Below, in pieces: positions 38,776 through 50,688 of a DNA stretch of 64,000 nt; position 1 is the stretch's first letter; the number at the start of each line of letters is the position of its first letter. The position numbers and the translations under genes were made by a program. Under the pieces are notes generated by a model. It had not been told where the DNA came from, did no database searches, and worked only from the letters and a program-made list of their open reading frames with translations. Source of the stretch: Diadema setosum (taxonomy: Eukaryota > Echinodermata > Echinoidea > Diadematoida > Diadematidae); assembly GCA_033980235.1 (NCBI GenBank), contig CM067062.1:10567027-10631026 (forward strand). Direction: 5' to 3'.

Positions 38776-38779
38776 CTTT

Positions 38780-39640
38780 GCCCCACTGGATTTCTTAGGA
38801 CTTTGAGTAAGGTGTTTAGGAGCCCATAACAAGTAGCACTGCAGTGGAATTTCTTACTGCAATTAGTACTGGGTGAAACCCTATTTTGACTGGACTAATG
38901 TGATCTATGACAAAATGTGTAATCAGTTTCTGTTAACAGTGCTTCATTATTTTCTTTCAGAAGTACAGTATTTGTTGTAGTAGTCCATCGAGTATAATGA
39001 GCTTGCTTTGGTATCGTACAGAAGTCCATGCAAGACCCGTTTCACCAACATTGATTTCATTGAGATCAGTGTCAATTATATGGTGTGTTCAGTTTCACTT
39101 AGCAAGTCCTCGTGACTGAAACATACCAATCACAAAAGTGAGACAGAGAGACTGAAACCAGTGAAATGAAACTGAAACCAATGAGAAGTTTGTTGAAACA
39201 CCCTACAGGACTGCAAGAAAGGAACAGCCATGAACCAACCATTTTTATTGGGAGTGGGGGCTGAGGTGGAGGAGGGCCTCATCTTATGAGAAATTGACTT
39301 TGATAGTCTATGTTCTATGCCTAATTGGCTTGAACGAAATGTCAGCTTGTCTTATGATTGTGCCAAATGCAAAACGAAAAACAACAAAAAATCCAGCTAC
39401 TGAGATGGAATATACATGATACACCACTAATAATGAAAATTGTGATATCTGGACAGCTGTGTTATAATGGCTACAGGCAAGTTTGAGTGTAACCATGGTA
39501 GCTATGGTCTCTCATAGGTTAGGTCTCAACTCCAGTCAATCAAATTTACATACTTATATAAATTTAAGATGGTGTTTATCGTTGAGAGGGTGTTGCATTT
39601 TTTGTTTGAGAAAAAAAAATGTTTTCAGCATAAAGTTGCC
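38780..39640. other. Unassigned sequence
   Basis: No exon, RNA or clear repeat seen. A short-frame region around 39554-39745 is A/T-rich and has no recognisable protein features. Confidence 0.4.
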
Positions 39641-39962
39641 ATAGAAATGACCTAATTTGGGCTCAGATTTTTTGAAAAAGAGGTCACAAATGGGCCCAAT
39701 TTTGCTTGAAGAAAGGCAGGAAATAAGAAATACATACACTGGCAACTTATCTCATGATTAATGTCAGTTGTATAATGAACACTTGAGATATCCTAAAATT
39801 CCCATTCATTTTTCTGGTTTGGGGGTGGTCATATTGATGACGTCATTTGGGCATGTTCCGACGCAGAAATTCTGGGTAAATTTTACTGGTAAGTTTGTTA
39901 AGACATATACTTTCAAAAAATTACAAAATTTGTTTGTTGTACGATAGTTGCCAGTTGACCCC
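39640..39962 (-). repeat. Right arm of the internal inverted pair
   Basis: Complement of 35492-35830, strongest over TGACGTCATTTGGGCATGTT and TACGATAGTTGCCAGTTGA. Interruptions and substitutions indicate an old insertion or inversion. Confidence 0.65.
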
Positions 39963-40112
39963 CAAATTCAGCCTCAATCCACTGGCCTATATGGACTCCT
40001 CCACCTCCACGCGCCAATCCGCTTTAGCGCCGTGTTCAAAACGTGTTGAGAACGTAGTCACATCGCGTTTAAGTGCTTTCGCCATCGTTGGGACACGGTT
40101 CACGGCGGTTCG

Positions 40113-40157
40113 AGAACCGCTGTGAACCGCCATCTAATCCGGCGATGTGTGATCACC
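40113..40157 (-). repeat. Right terminal inverted repeat of the 13-kb bracket
   Basis: Reads TGAACCGCCATCTAATCCGG then CGATGTGTGATCACC, the complement of 26998-27037 apart from two missing and one or two changed bases. Followed by CCTTTACA, 7 of 8 matching the left flank. Confidence 0.7.
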
Positions 40158-40350
40158 CCTTTACAATACATGTGGGCCCTACAGATACATTTACTTTCTG
40201 TCACCATGGCAAAGTACATAATATTATTGTTTTTCTACTTAGTTGTGCTTAATTATCATACATAACGTGAAAACCCTATGATCTGCATTGCTTTAACCTA
40301 TATGATTTATAAATGGATACCTTGTATCTCGTATTACATTTGTGATTGAT

Positions 40351-40398
40351 AGAAATAAAAACAAATTGAATTGAATTGAATCACATTGAATTGAACTG
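40351..40398 (+). repeat. LINE 3' tail
   Basis: AATAAA at 40354-40359 followed by repeated TTGAA. Only the 3' end of a truncated non-LTR insertion is recognisable; sequence upstream to about 40200 may belong to it. Confidence 0.55.
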
Positions 40399-40734
40399 AC
40401 ATGTGAAGAATTGCAGAAGGAGGGTTTTTATTTTTGTTCCATTAAAACCATTAGAGTATGGAATTCTAAAACATGCGACAATATCCCCTTCACTTCTTCT
40501 TAGCCGAGTTGTACAAACACAAGCCAAGAAACAAAACAAAGCAACAAAACAACAACAAAAACAACACAACAAAACCCGAAAACCAAGAAGCAAAGACAAA
40601 ATCAGAAACCATAAACTTTCTTGATAACTGGTATAAATCCACATGCCATTTGATTCTAAATCAACCTGTTTATCTCTCAACATTTTGAAATGACGAATTT
40701 GATTATGATTATAATTTTTATTGTTACTGTTATA

Positions 40735-40890
40735 ATATATGATTGATATCATTATTATCTTATTATTATTATTCTATTATTATTACTATTATTATTATTA
40801 CCATTATAATTATTGTTATTATTGTTATTATCATTATATTATTGTTATTATCGTTATTATTGTTATTATCGTTATTATTATTATTATTGT
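40735..40890. repeat. (ATT)n and related trinucleotide microsatellite
   Basis: ATT, TTA and ATC trinucleotides in long runs. Open frames here are a by-product of the repeat. Confidence 0.9.
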
Positions 40891-41999
40891 ATGGGTGCAA
40901 GAAATTAAATACATTCAAGATCTGTTGATTTTGATTTCCGTATATCTTACTGCTAGGTCACATGTGGGCCTACTCCATCTGCCGAGTTTTAGGATTGGAT
41001 TCAAATATGTGCATGTCTTTATCTAATTGTGCATGGATTACTGAATGAAAACGATGTGTTTATGTTCATTACCTCAAATCTAGTTTGCAATGGATTGCTT
41101 CCAACCATGTTGGACAAGTCACAGCCAAGCGCTGGGCAAGCTTTATGCACTGTCAGGAACAACTTCTTGTCTCACACGTACGTGGAACTTAAAATGCCAA
41201 TTGTACTGAAAAATATTTATGCTACTAGCATAGGCCTACATGGGTCTTTTGAAACATTGTGAGTACCGGTCTGAACAGGATAGACAAAGACAGACACAGT
41301 CAGCGCGTCAACACAAGCAGCTTTGTATAATATGTGCGATAACCTTGCGCCAAAAAAAAAATAAAAAAATCGATGGTTAACCAATAAAAATGAAAAGAAA
41401 AACCAATTAGTCAATTGTTTCTGAGTAGGATATTTTGGTGATTGTGTCTCTGAGCAGGGTTCTATATCGACAGTGCTTCTCCATGCTCATTGTGTATAGA
41501 TTAATAATATTCCGGCAGGAAATATATGGTCTGACTATATTAACAGGATGCATTATGTGTGAGGTGTGAAGTTCAACCCTACGCGTACATATTCTTAAAT
41601 TCATTTTGGTGAATTGAGTAAGATCAGACAAATGTAGTGGATGATCTCCCACCACGTAGTGTGTTGTATGACGTAATCAGCTGTACTTCGTGGTCGTCGG
41701 GTAATTGCAAAGCGCTGCCATCCAATTAAGAGATTACCATTAGTATCAACCGACAGTTACGAAGTACGCATGCAAAACGAGTATAGACTATCCTTGATAC
41801 CGCTTTTAGCAATGTCTGTCCTTGATTAATACGCCGTTAGTCCACGTGTCTGTCGCCTTACAAATTACACATAACATTACAGCCGAAAAATTATGAGAAT
41901 AGTTCTTTATTTTCTATCGATATAATATAAGTGAAGTTATAGCAGGAGATGCGAGAATGCATTTATATATATATATATAAAAAAAAAAAAAAAAAACAG

Positions 42000-42760
42000 C
42001 CGGACGTTGCCCATGACGTATGTGTACTTCGATGTATGAAGTAGATAAAAAAGTAGATGACGGATTTAAATGAAATTTACAGGAAAGGTTGAGAATGACA
42101 CAAGTAACAAATGTTTAAATTTGGTAGTGATCCGAGAATTTTGGGGGAATTCATGAAGGATTTTTGATATTTTGACAGGTAGGGTCAATGAACTTGGGAG
42201 TTCAAGCTGCGCATTTTGAGGTTTTCAAAGTTGAAAAAGTTGAAAGTTGAAAATTGAAAGTTTATCCTACTCAACAACCCATACTCTGGGTATTGTGGGT
42301 ACTCTGGGTAGTCCAATGTAAAAACATATATAACATTATTAATTCAATAATACAGAATTGCAAATAACTTTGAAAAGTGTACAAAACAGCTATAACAAAG
42401 TAAATAAGAATGAATGAAAATGATTGATGAAAAGAAAAAAAAAATGTACAGAAATATAGCCACATCATATCTTCCAGTTTCTAGGGCGAGGCGCGCCGCG
42501 CAGCTGAGGGTCTATGACGTAACAAGGGCTTTTATATTGAGGAATCGGGCGATTTTTCAGCATGTATACCTATATGGGTGGAAATCACTGATCTCTATGG
42601 AAGAGGTAGAGCTTTTCCCCAGTGGTGGAGAGAAGAAAAATCTGTTTGGGAAGACATCGGTGGAAAGTAGCTGCTATGGAGGCGGAGGTCTGCGCTCTCA
42701 GAGTGCTTTTCTAGTTATTGTTGATTTTATGTCAGAAAATGAAATAAAGTGAAGATCGGA
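42000..42760 (+). repeat. Divergent copy of the 47.9-48.5 kb repeat
   Basis: Shares 'gatttaaatgaaa.tt.acaggaaaggtt.agaatgacacaagtaac', 'gacaggtagggtcaatgaac', 'ctgcgcattttgaggtt' and a later 'agtggtggagagaagaaaaatc' with 47.93-48.48 kb. No open frame of note. Confidence 0.65.
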
Positions 42761-43826
42761 TCACAGGTCGCTGGAAGACCGAAGTAATGACAGAAAATAG
42801 GCTTCCAATATAAGTATATATAGGTATGTGGTTGCGACTGATATGACTGATTAGTGAACAGGCGTTGAAAGTTTAGTATTAATTTTCTGTCTACCTTAGA
42901 TCCAATTTGAATGATACTTCCATATTTGTTCGTCTGATTCTACTACAGTTATTAGTTACTTGAACATTGTTGAATATGGTATAGGGGGAGTGTACAGAGA
43001 GAATGCATGGTGACAGGTAGTTTTGACAGATGCTGGTCTCATTCCAGTGATCCACGATGAAATGATATCTTGCTCAGATCTTATAGAGAATCACAACAAA
43101 GTAGAAATGTGTTTTTTCCCTCAATGAAATATAGGTGATAATCATGATCACGTCTAATACCAATCTGTGATCATTGTTATTTCATACTATACTATTGTTA
43201 CTTTCACTATGATCACTCCCATCACAACTCGACATGTTATTCATTATCATGACAGACTCAACATACGTTTATCAGGTTTTTCTCATTTTTTTTTCAGTTT
43301 CTAATGAATAGAAAAACAGAGAATGAGTGAGTGAGAGAGAGAGAGAGGGGGTGGATTAAAAAAAAAATCGAAAGTCACGTTTGTCGCAGGCGATGATCCC
43401 TGATCGATATGATTGGCGGGCACGATATCTGAGCAATTGTCACGTGATTGTAGCGCAAAGCCGTGTCACTACTCTGCATGTCGGTGGTGACGACACGGAG
43501 ATTGCGATGCTAGACCCTCTCTCGAATTGCCATCTCCTCCCGGCATCAATCAACCACTGCATGCAGTTCTCTGCATCGTCCATGCTAGTTTGGAGTCGTC
43601 ATATTTTCTCCCTGCGTTCACGCGAAATGGTATCTTTGGCGTGATGAAGTTCTGTCGTTCTTTTCAATAAGCGAGCATAATGCATGACTTTGAACGTGCT
43701 TAATCTTATTGTACTGGAGATAAAGATAAAGCGCAACTGTGTGTGCGAGGAGAAATTCTTCGGACACTATAGTGACAGATTATTTCCTCTGTGATTATTT
43801 TTCCTTTTCAAAAGCATTAAAACACC

Positions 43827-45122
43827 ATGGTAACTTCTGCTTCAAAGATATGGCCAGTTTGCTTGGTAAGTTGTCAAAATATAATTGATGCACACCTTCG
43901 GTCGCAAGATAGTGTACCAACATTCATGCGTGTGTCTGATAATACCTGCTTTGTGCTTGAGATGATAGTGGTGGAGCGTGAGGTGGTACGTGGGTTTCTC
44001 AATTTTGTATGATTATACTCAAGGCAAATTGTTTCTCGTAATTTACCTATCCGCTACTTTTTGAGATGATGACCAAATGATTATATTGTTGGATATTAGG
44101 ACGACGCATGACATAATGAACCTGTAATGACAGGTATGTCACGACAAGTAACAACTTTACTGTAATGAATTTAAGATTTATGTTTGAAGGGAAATTCCGG
44201 TACTGTTGGAAGTTATCTGAAAAGGAGGAGTAAAATTTTCTTAGCACACCCATGAAAATCTGATCAAAATCGGATGAAAATAAGGAAGATATGACATTTT
44301 TAAGTTCCGCTATTTTTTTTTTCATGAAACAGCTCTTGAACAGTAAATATGAATATGTAAATAGGGAAGTGATTATGTCCCCCTCTCATAACTTGCCATA
44401 TTATAGTTTGTACATAAAATTTGACATGTCTAGGTTTTCATTCAAACGCAATTATGCCCAATCAGTATCACGTCCTGCTTTATCAGACTGATCATTATTT
44501 GGAAGTTATTCAACCATTAAATATATGTTTTACATTTTTGTAACAAAAAATTGAAGTTTCCTCATCTTTTTTTGTACACGATCAATGGAAAATTGTCTGA
44601 TGATGACATCATCAGCTCACTCATTTACATATAATATGAATAATTCATACCGACTTTTGAAGAAGTTATGCAAAAATAAGCGAATTTTTGAAATTTCGTA
44701 ACTTCCTTACTTTTAGTCCGATTTTGACCAAACTTGCACTGTTGTACTTGTCATGATACTCTGTCTTTTTAGCTCAAGTTTACACTAGCCTAAAATTTCC
44801 TTTTGATAGCATCGAAATTAAGTAATCCTCATGCACAAGATTTACATACTAGTAGTTTGAGCATGAAGCATGATACCTTAGTCATTCCACATGGCAAGCG
44901 TAAAACAGCGATAAATTATCTCTCCCTCCCCCTCTCTCCATCTCTCTCACACACACGCATACTCACACACACACACACACACACATGTAACAGATGTAAG
45001 AATATAGATAAAGAATGAGCTATGTCTAGAGTTAGATAATAAACGATACATATCATGAAATATGTGATTTCTTTTCGTCTTTCAGGCTTACACTCTTATT
45101 CTGGCATCTTCATTCATATCAG
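43827..45122 (+). CDS. Probable 5' end of a secreted or membrane protein gene (two exons)
   Basis: ATG at 43827 lies in a strong start context (CACCATGG). Exon 43827-43865 reads MVTSASKIWPVCL and ends at GTAAGT in phase 0. Exon 45086-45122 follows the acceptor TTTTCGTCTTTCAG, reads AYTLILASSFIS plus one base, and ends at GTAAGA. Joined, they form one Lys followed by a long hydrophobic core, the form of a signal peptide or N-terminal anchor. The rest is not established. Candidate following exons are 45292-45317 and then 46284 onward (contains YDYPDRYPIADIRARRIRPC), or 45627 onward; none is secure. No family recognised. Could be chance splice sites, but two good donors, one good acceptor and matching phase are unlikely together. 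Confidence 0.4.
44951..44986. repeat. (CA)n microsatellite
   Basis: ACACAC run interrupted by GCATACTC, inside the intron of the putative signal-peptide gene. Confidence 0.9.
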
Positions 45123-45934
45123 GTAAGAAATAAAAGTGGGATAATTTTAGTTTGATTTCATTTCATAGATATACCTCCTATACAGTTACTTGCAGAAATA
45201 CATTTTCTATTTATAGGCTCCAACAATTTGATATGATTATTGCTGTTTATTTTTGTTTGCAATTTCATGTCGAGCATTCATCTATCTCAGCTTTCCACAT
45301 ATCTTTTAGTTCAAGTGTAAGACCACTCACCTGATGTATACACTTGGTTTTTTCTTCGTAAGTTTTATTTAAAAAAGAAATATATAAGAACATAGTAATG
45401 TTATGCTTCTTTTAAAGTTAAGAGCGAAACCTACTTCCTTAAATACCAAATAAAACATAACAGCTATATTTCATTCTCAGTAGCAGTACTGCATTTATAG
45501 TCTCGTTTCGTTCAAGGCAAACACATCTATACATCACATCATTAAAACATGGATATTTTATAACAAGCAGTATGACAAGTTAGTTAGTAACATAATTGAA
45601 TGAACAAACTTGAGACCTTTTCCAGACAATTCATCAAATTGGCGCACGGGGAATAGGTTTATTTTATCATGTATCCCAGTTTGATGAGCCCTTTGCGTCT
45701 TTATGATGTATAGACTCATTTAAACAATTTTCAGTGTCGTTGAATGGAAGTAGGCCTATATGTGCGTTTCGGGCAACGCCATGTTCTATGAAATATCTAT
45801 GTATTCTTTATCTAATAATATGTTTTGTTTCATTGTAAAAAAGGTGCGCATTTAAATATCATTTAAATATGCAAAAGTCAATTTGTACTTTACTTTGTTC
45901 ATATGCAAATGTCATACTGTATACTTTCGTTGGA

Positions 45935-45975
45935 AATGAAATAAAATGAAATGAATGAAAATGAAATGAAATTTT
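45935..45975 (+). repeat. LINE-like 3' tail
   Basis: AATAAA at 45940-45945 followed by ATGAA repeats. Upstream sequence is not recognisable. Confidence 0.45.
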
Positions 45976-46582
45976 CCAAGGGATCATTATAAAGGCTCCA
46001 GCACAAAAAGTATGTATCCGGCCTTTGCAGTCAGTACATAAAAGAGACTTAACAGATTTTCACAGCAACACCGGGAAAAATTGAAGTGAGTTATGAAGAC
46101 AGAGTTATCTTAAGACAGATTACCAAACAAGGAGAACAGTCAAATACCCATACAAACTAAGTAACTTTCTATCCAGTAGAATCATTTAAGGATGTCGACA
46201 AATCCAGCAATGATGAAGAAGATACAACAAAAAATTGAATGAGATGGATAACTTCCCGGGGTTGAGTTTGTACAATCTTTATTATTTCCTCAGTTTTCTT
46301 GCTTCTTCTCCACCACTTATGACTATCCTGATAGATATCCCATTGCCGATATAAGAGCTAGGAGAATTCGCCCATGTAACCATTGTGCAGTCGCTTTTGG
46401 TATGAATTGTTTGGTGACAATCTCGCTTCCTTGAGTATCTCGAAGTTCGACACAGTTAAGTCTTACACGATGGAAATTCCGGAGGTCTTGAGACGGCGAT
46501 GTCTTACTGCCATGATTGACTGTCTCACCCGATATGTCGCAAACTTCACGTTAATTGAAAGTTGACGTTGGGCCTTTTCCCA

Positions 46583-47065
46583 CGTACCGCGTTTGCGTAA
46601 TTAGAAACTGAATTTGAAAATTGTTTCTAATTAAGTTTCAAATCACGGTCCGTTCGCACGCGGGGAAGACGCCTCGCGGATCCTGCGGTTTTGACTTTCA
46701 GAGCGAAGGAGGGGAGGCGTGGCTTATTGCCAAGTTCCCGTCAATCACTCTTGCCGGTGTAGAGTAGCGCGCGGGTTCTCTCCGGAAGTGGCTGAAGGGT
46801 CACGTTTAAGCTCCGCCCCCAAAACTTAATTTGAGGTCAATCACGTTCAGACGCTACTTTCCAAAAACTGTTTTGGCAAAACTTAATTCAAAAGCACCTC
46901 CTGACCGTAATTTAAAACTTAATTGTAATTAAGTTTCAAATGACGGTACGCGTTTCCAGTTTCTATTCACACTGCAAATTTGCATAATTAGAAAATTCAT
47001 TTGCCATTGCTTAATTAGAAAAGTAATTCAAATTACGCAAACTCGGTACGTGTGATTGCCCGGTA
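46583..47065. mobile_element. MITE with inverted ends
   Basis: Left end CCACGTACCGCGTTTGCGTA and right end ACGCAAACTCGGTACGTG are near complements. Inside, 'cttaattag' and 'taattaagtttcaaat.acgg' recur in both orientations. No coding capacity; flanking duplication not evident. Confidence 0.6.
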
Positions 47066-47233
47066 TCTTTCCTGTGTTTGGCTTCCGACGCGATAGCGGC
47101 TCATAACGTTGATGTTGAAGTGTACATCGCTCTGGGCTGAAGTTGATGCCCACACTCCCGTTGCCGAATCCGTCCTTTGCATGAGTCCAACACTCCGGCT
47201 GCGATTGATATCTTGTTTAATTTTGAAGGTTAA

Positions 47234-47654
47234 AGGTACTAGCCCACATTTGCAAACCCACGAAAATCAAAACTGCATAAAACAGGTCCAATATGACTTC
47301 AAGTACAAGTTATAACAGTAACATACCTCACCTGTCGCTCTTTGTCTATACCATTCGATAAAAGAGAGAAAATCATCGTTTTAAAATCAATTTTCAAACC
47401 GGGTCAACCCGACCCAAAATCGAATCACGAGCGCGGGCTATAGCTACGTACATTGTACATGTAACACGTACGTGGACCGGAGCTAGCGAGCGTTATACGC
47501 ATGCATACGGATTACGGTGCATTTTCATTTATTTTTATGAAAGTAATGGACTAATTGGAACGAAATTTTGCACAGGTGTTACTGCAATCATACCCAAACT
47601 CCATGCTAACTATGAGACCAATTGCTGCAGGTTTACAAATGTGGGCTAATACCT
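47234..47654. mobile_element. MITE with TTAA target duplication
   Basis: Terminal repeats AGGTACTAGCCCACATTTGC and its complement GCAAATGTGGGCTAATACCT-like end (TIR about 24 bp, two mismatches). TTAA stands outside both ends (47230-47233 and 47655-47658). TTAA duplication is used by piggyBac and Kolobok transposases. Non-coding. Confidence 0.75.
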
Positions 47655-47839
47655 TTAACGTCGAGCTTTTCCTTTGCTATGGGTGGAGCTTGATTTCCGG
47701 GATTCCAAACAATCGTACACAGTTCCCTTTTTGAGTACTACTCAGGCTTGTTTGCTTTCTGTTGTCTAGTCTATTCTTAGCTTCCTCTTGACCTTTAAAG
47801 ACGTTTCTCAAGAATCTTGAATTGTTATCTCCGCCAAGG

Positions 47840-49376
47840 GAGGAGGTTATGTTTTCGTTACCGTTGGTTTGTTCGTTCGTTCGTTCGCTCGTTCGTTCGT
47901 TTGTCCGTGTGCAAAATAACTCAAAAAGTAGCCAACGGATTTAGATGAAACTTGCAGGAAAGGTTTAGAATGACACAAGTAACAAACGATTAAATTTTGG
48001 TAGTGATCCAACAACTTTTTTGGAATTTATGAAGGATTTTTGACATTTTGGCAGGTAGGGTCAATGAACTTGGGAGTTCAGGCTGCGCGTTTTGAGGTTT
48101 GCATGCGCGCACTAAAGTGCGTGCTCTAGTTTCTGCCCAAAGAGATTTTCCCAAGTGACTGCTAGAGTGCGGAGTCTTCATACGCTCTGCACTATTGTTT
48201 TGTGAGCGCAAGGGGAGCATTGGATGACAACGAGGCGGTACAACGGTAGGCTCACCCCTCGTGCTAACACGCTAGCAAACGAGCAACCGAGGAGCAGCCA
48301 AAATCAAGTGCGTACTCGCGTAAAAGTTCAGAAGTTCGCGTAATACGCGCTGTAGAAATGTATACATAGTACGCAAAGTCCGCCATTGTTAAGTGAGCTA
48401 TGGCGGCCCCCATGAAATCACTGACTCCATTGTAGAGTCCGCCCTCTAGTGGTGGGGAGGAGAAAAATCTCTTTGTTTCTGCCAAAGATAGTAGAGATAA
48501 CAAGATACGAAGGGGCGCGATAAAAATGGACACAAAATGGCTACCCTACATGACGATACAAAAGAGAGCTAAGTACAAACTCAGTACACCTAGGAACATC
48601 ATTCATTTCCAAAGGTAGTGGTATTTTTATTATTTAAAAAAGATTTAAAAATTATAGTCGTAGATTTTTTTCGATTAAGGGGATTATTTTGAAGAACGGG
48701 ATTTTAAAGGTGCATGGTCCCGGTGTTTCAGTCAAATGCGTACGCAGGCGCACGGCGCAAGTTTCCTATAGAGACCTACGCTATCGACTCCTCTTCAGCG
48801 CTCACGCTTAGGCCCACTCTTGATGACAGCTCAACTTCGGTAATCTTCGTATCAATGCTAACTGCAAAGAGATTTTCCCCAGTGACTGCTAGAGTGCGGG
48901 GTCTTCATATGCCCTGTACCATTGTTTTGTGAGCGCAAGGGGAGCATTGGATGACAACGAGGCGGTAGGCTCGCCCCTCGTGCTAACACGCTAGCAAATG
49001 AGCAACCGAGGACCAGCCAAAATCAAGTGCGTATTCGCGTGAAAGTTCAGAAGTTCGCGTAAAACGCGCTGTAGAAATGAAGACTTAGTACGCAAAGTCC
49101 GCCATTACTAAGTGGTACAATGGCGGCCCCCATGAAATCACCAAAGAGATTTTCCCAAGTGACTGCTAGAGTGCGGAGTCTTCATACGCGCAGTACTATT
49201 GTTGTGTGAGCGCAAGGAGCACTAGATGGCAACGAAGCGGTAGGCTCACCCCTCGTGCTAACACGCTAGCAAACGAGCAACCGAGGAGCAGCCAAAATCA
49301 AGTGCGTACTCGCGTAAAAGTTCAGAAGTTCGCGTAATACGCGCTGTAGAAATGTATACTTAGTATCAAAGAGATA
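47840..49376 (+). repeat. Repeat block with three copies of a 230-280 bp unit
   Basis: Units begin near 48138, 48865 and 49141 with 'caaagagattttccc.agtgactgctagagtgcgg' and end in 'gcgctgtagaaatg...cttagta'. A segment 48503-48712 between units 1 and 2 is repeated after the LINE at 50695-50905. The left end has GTTCGTTCGTTCG and the phrase GGAGGAGGTTATGTTTTCG. No coding function. Confidence 0.8.
49364..49376 (+). repeat. Left target-site duplication of LINE
   Basis: TATCAAAGAGATA, repeated at 50689-50701. Confidence 0.8.
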
Positions 49377-50688
49377 CTGACACCAGCATCACACTTGGAG
49401 AGGGCACAGAAGAGCATGGTAGCAAACATGAGGCTGAAGAGTGTAGGAGCCATCACACAGCCTTGCTTTACACCATTGGAGACTGGGAATGGGTCAGAGA
49501 TATCTCCGTTTGCCACAATGCGAGCCATCATGCCATCATGAAAGGACTGGATGATCCTGACAAACTTAGGTGGGCAGCCCAGCTTGGTCAAGATAGCCCA
49601 CAGACCCTCACGGCTGACACTATTCGGTACAGATGTGATGGCCGATTCTTTGACCTTAGACGTCTGAAGGCAAAGACCAAAGTCCTGAAGACCCTTGTGA
49701 GAGACTTCCTGTTTGCAGACGATTGTGCGCTTGCAGCACTGAATGAACCAGACCTGTCAGAACTTGCCACTTGTTTTGCAGAAGCAGCAAAAGCCTTTGG
49801 ACTGACCATCAGCCTGCAAAAAACAGAAGTGATCCTCCAGCCTGCACCTGGCCTGTCACCTTCAGAGCCTCAGATCGTGATCGAGGGCACAAAACTGAAC
49901 AACGTGGAGAGCTTCACATACCTGGGAAGCTGCCTGTCTTCAAACTGCAGCATGGACAAGGAAGTCTCCAAGAGGCTCGCAAAAGCAGGAACTTCGTTTG
50001 GCAGACTCTGGACACGTGTGTGGGGTGAACGAGGCATCAGGCTTTCTACCAAGCTGGCAGTCTACAAGGCAGTCGTCGTCACATCCCTGCTTTATGGCTG
50101 TGAGACATGGACGCTGTACAGGAGGCAAAACCGTGCACTTGACCAGTTCCACCTCCGCTGCCTGCGACGAATCATGGGAATTTCCTGGCAGGATAGAGTC
50201 TCAAACACTGAGGTGCTTCGCAGAGCCAAAATGTCTGGGATCGAGGCCCTCATCATGAAGGCCCAGCTCCGATGGGTCGGACATGTCGTCCGAATGGATG
50301 ATACTCGTCTACCAAAGATGATCTTCTTCTCTGAGCTGGCTTCTGGAGCAAGGAGCATTGGAAGGCCCCTGAAGCGATACAAAGACAGTCTGAAAACTTC
50401 CCTTGTTGCCTGTGGCATCTCAGCCCGTGACTGGCAGTCGCTTGCCTCTGACCGCACCGTCTGGCGTCCAGCTGTCCAAAGGGGTGCAAGACTGTTTGAG
50501 GAGAAGCGCCTCAGGAGCCTGGACCAGAAGCGAAAAGCCCGCAAAGAGAGGATCCCGGACCCTACTTCTGCTGTGGCATGCCCAACATGTGGCCGCATCT
50601 GTGCGTCCGCCTTTGGGCTCCGCTCCCACCTCCGGCGTCACTGACGTCATTGTCGAACCCGACAGACTTCCATTATTATTATTATTAT
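49377..50688 (+). mobile_element. 5'-truncated LINE with internal 5' inversion
   Basis: Bases 49377 to about 49608 are the reverse complement of an RT segment; from about 49609 to 50688 the element runs forward. On the minus strand the first part reads REGLWAILTKLGCPPKF, VSNGVKQGCVMAPTLFSL and ends GVSI. The forward part continues from IRYRCDGRFFDLRRL, the next segment expected. The end has (ATT)n and an exact 13-bp flank duplication. This arrangement is the product of twin priming. Confidence 0.88.
49609..50644 (+). pseudogene. LINE reverse transcriptase C-terminal part with C2H2 zinc finger
   Basis: Open without stop from the inversion point to TGA at 50642-50644. It contains the catalytic box FLFADDCALAAL, FTYLGSCLSSN, YGCETWTLYRRQ, LRRIMGISWQDRVSN, WVGHVVRMDDTRLPK, GARSIGRPLKRYKDSL, and ends CPTCGRICASAFGLRSHLRR-H, a C2H2 finger (C-x2-C-x12-H-x3-H). 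The frame being intact over 345 codons suggests a fairly recent insertion. No start of its own. Reading upstream of 49609 is inverted sequence, not protein. Confidence 0.9.

Noticed and set aside
40739..41026. Ile/Tyr/Val-rich open frames
   Set aside because: Translations of the trinucleotide repeat.
43381..43644. 87-codon open frame upstream of the putative signal-peptide gene
   Set aside because: No family features, no splice or start support; probably 5' flank.
49322..49591. Minus-strand open frame as a separate gene
   Set aside because: It is the inverted RT segment of the LINE at 49377-50688.
50092..50598. 168-codon minus-strand open frame
   Set aside because: It lies opposite the LINE reverse transcriptase and has no recognisable domain; a shadow frame.
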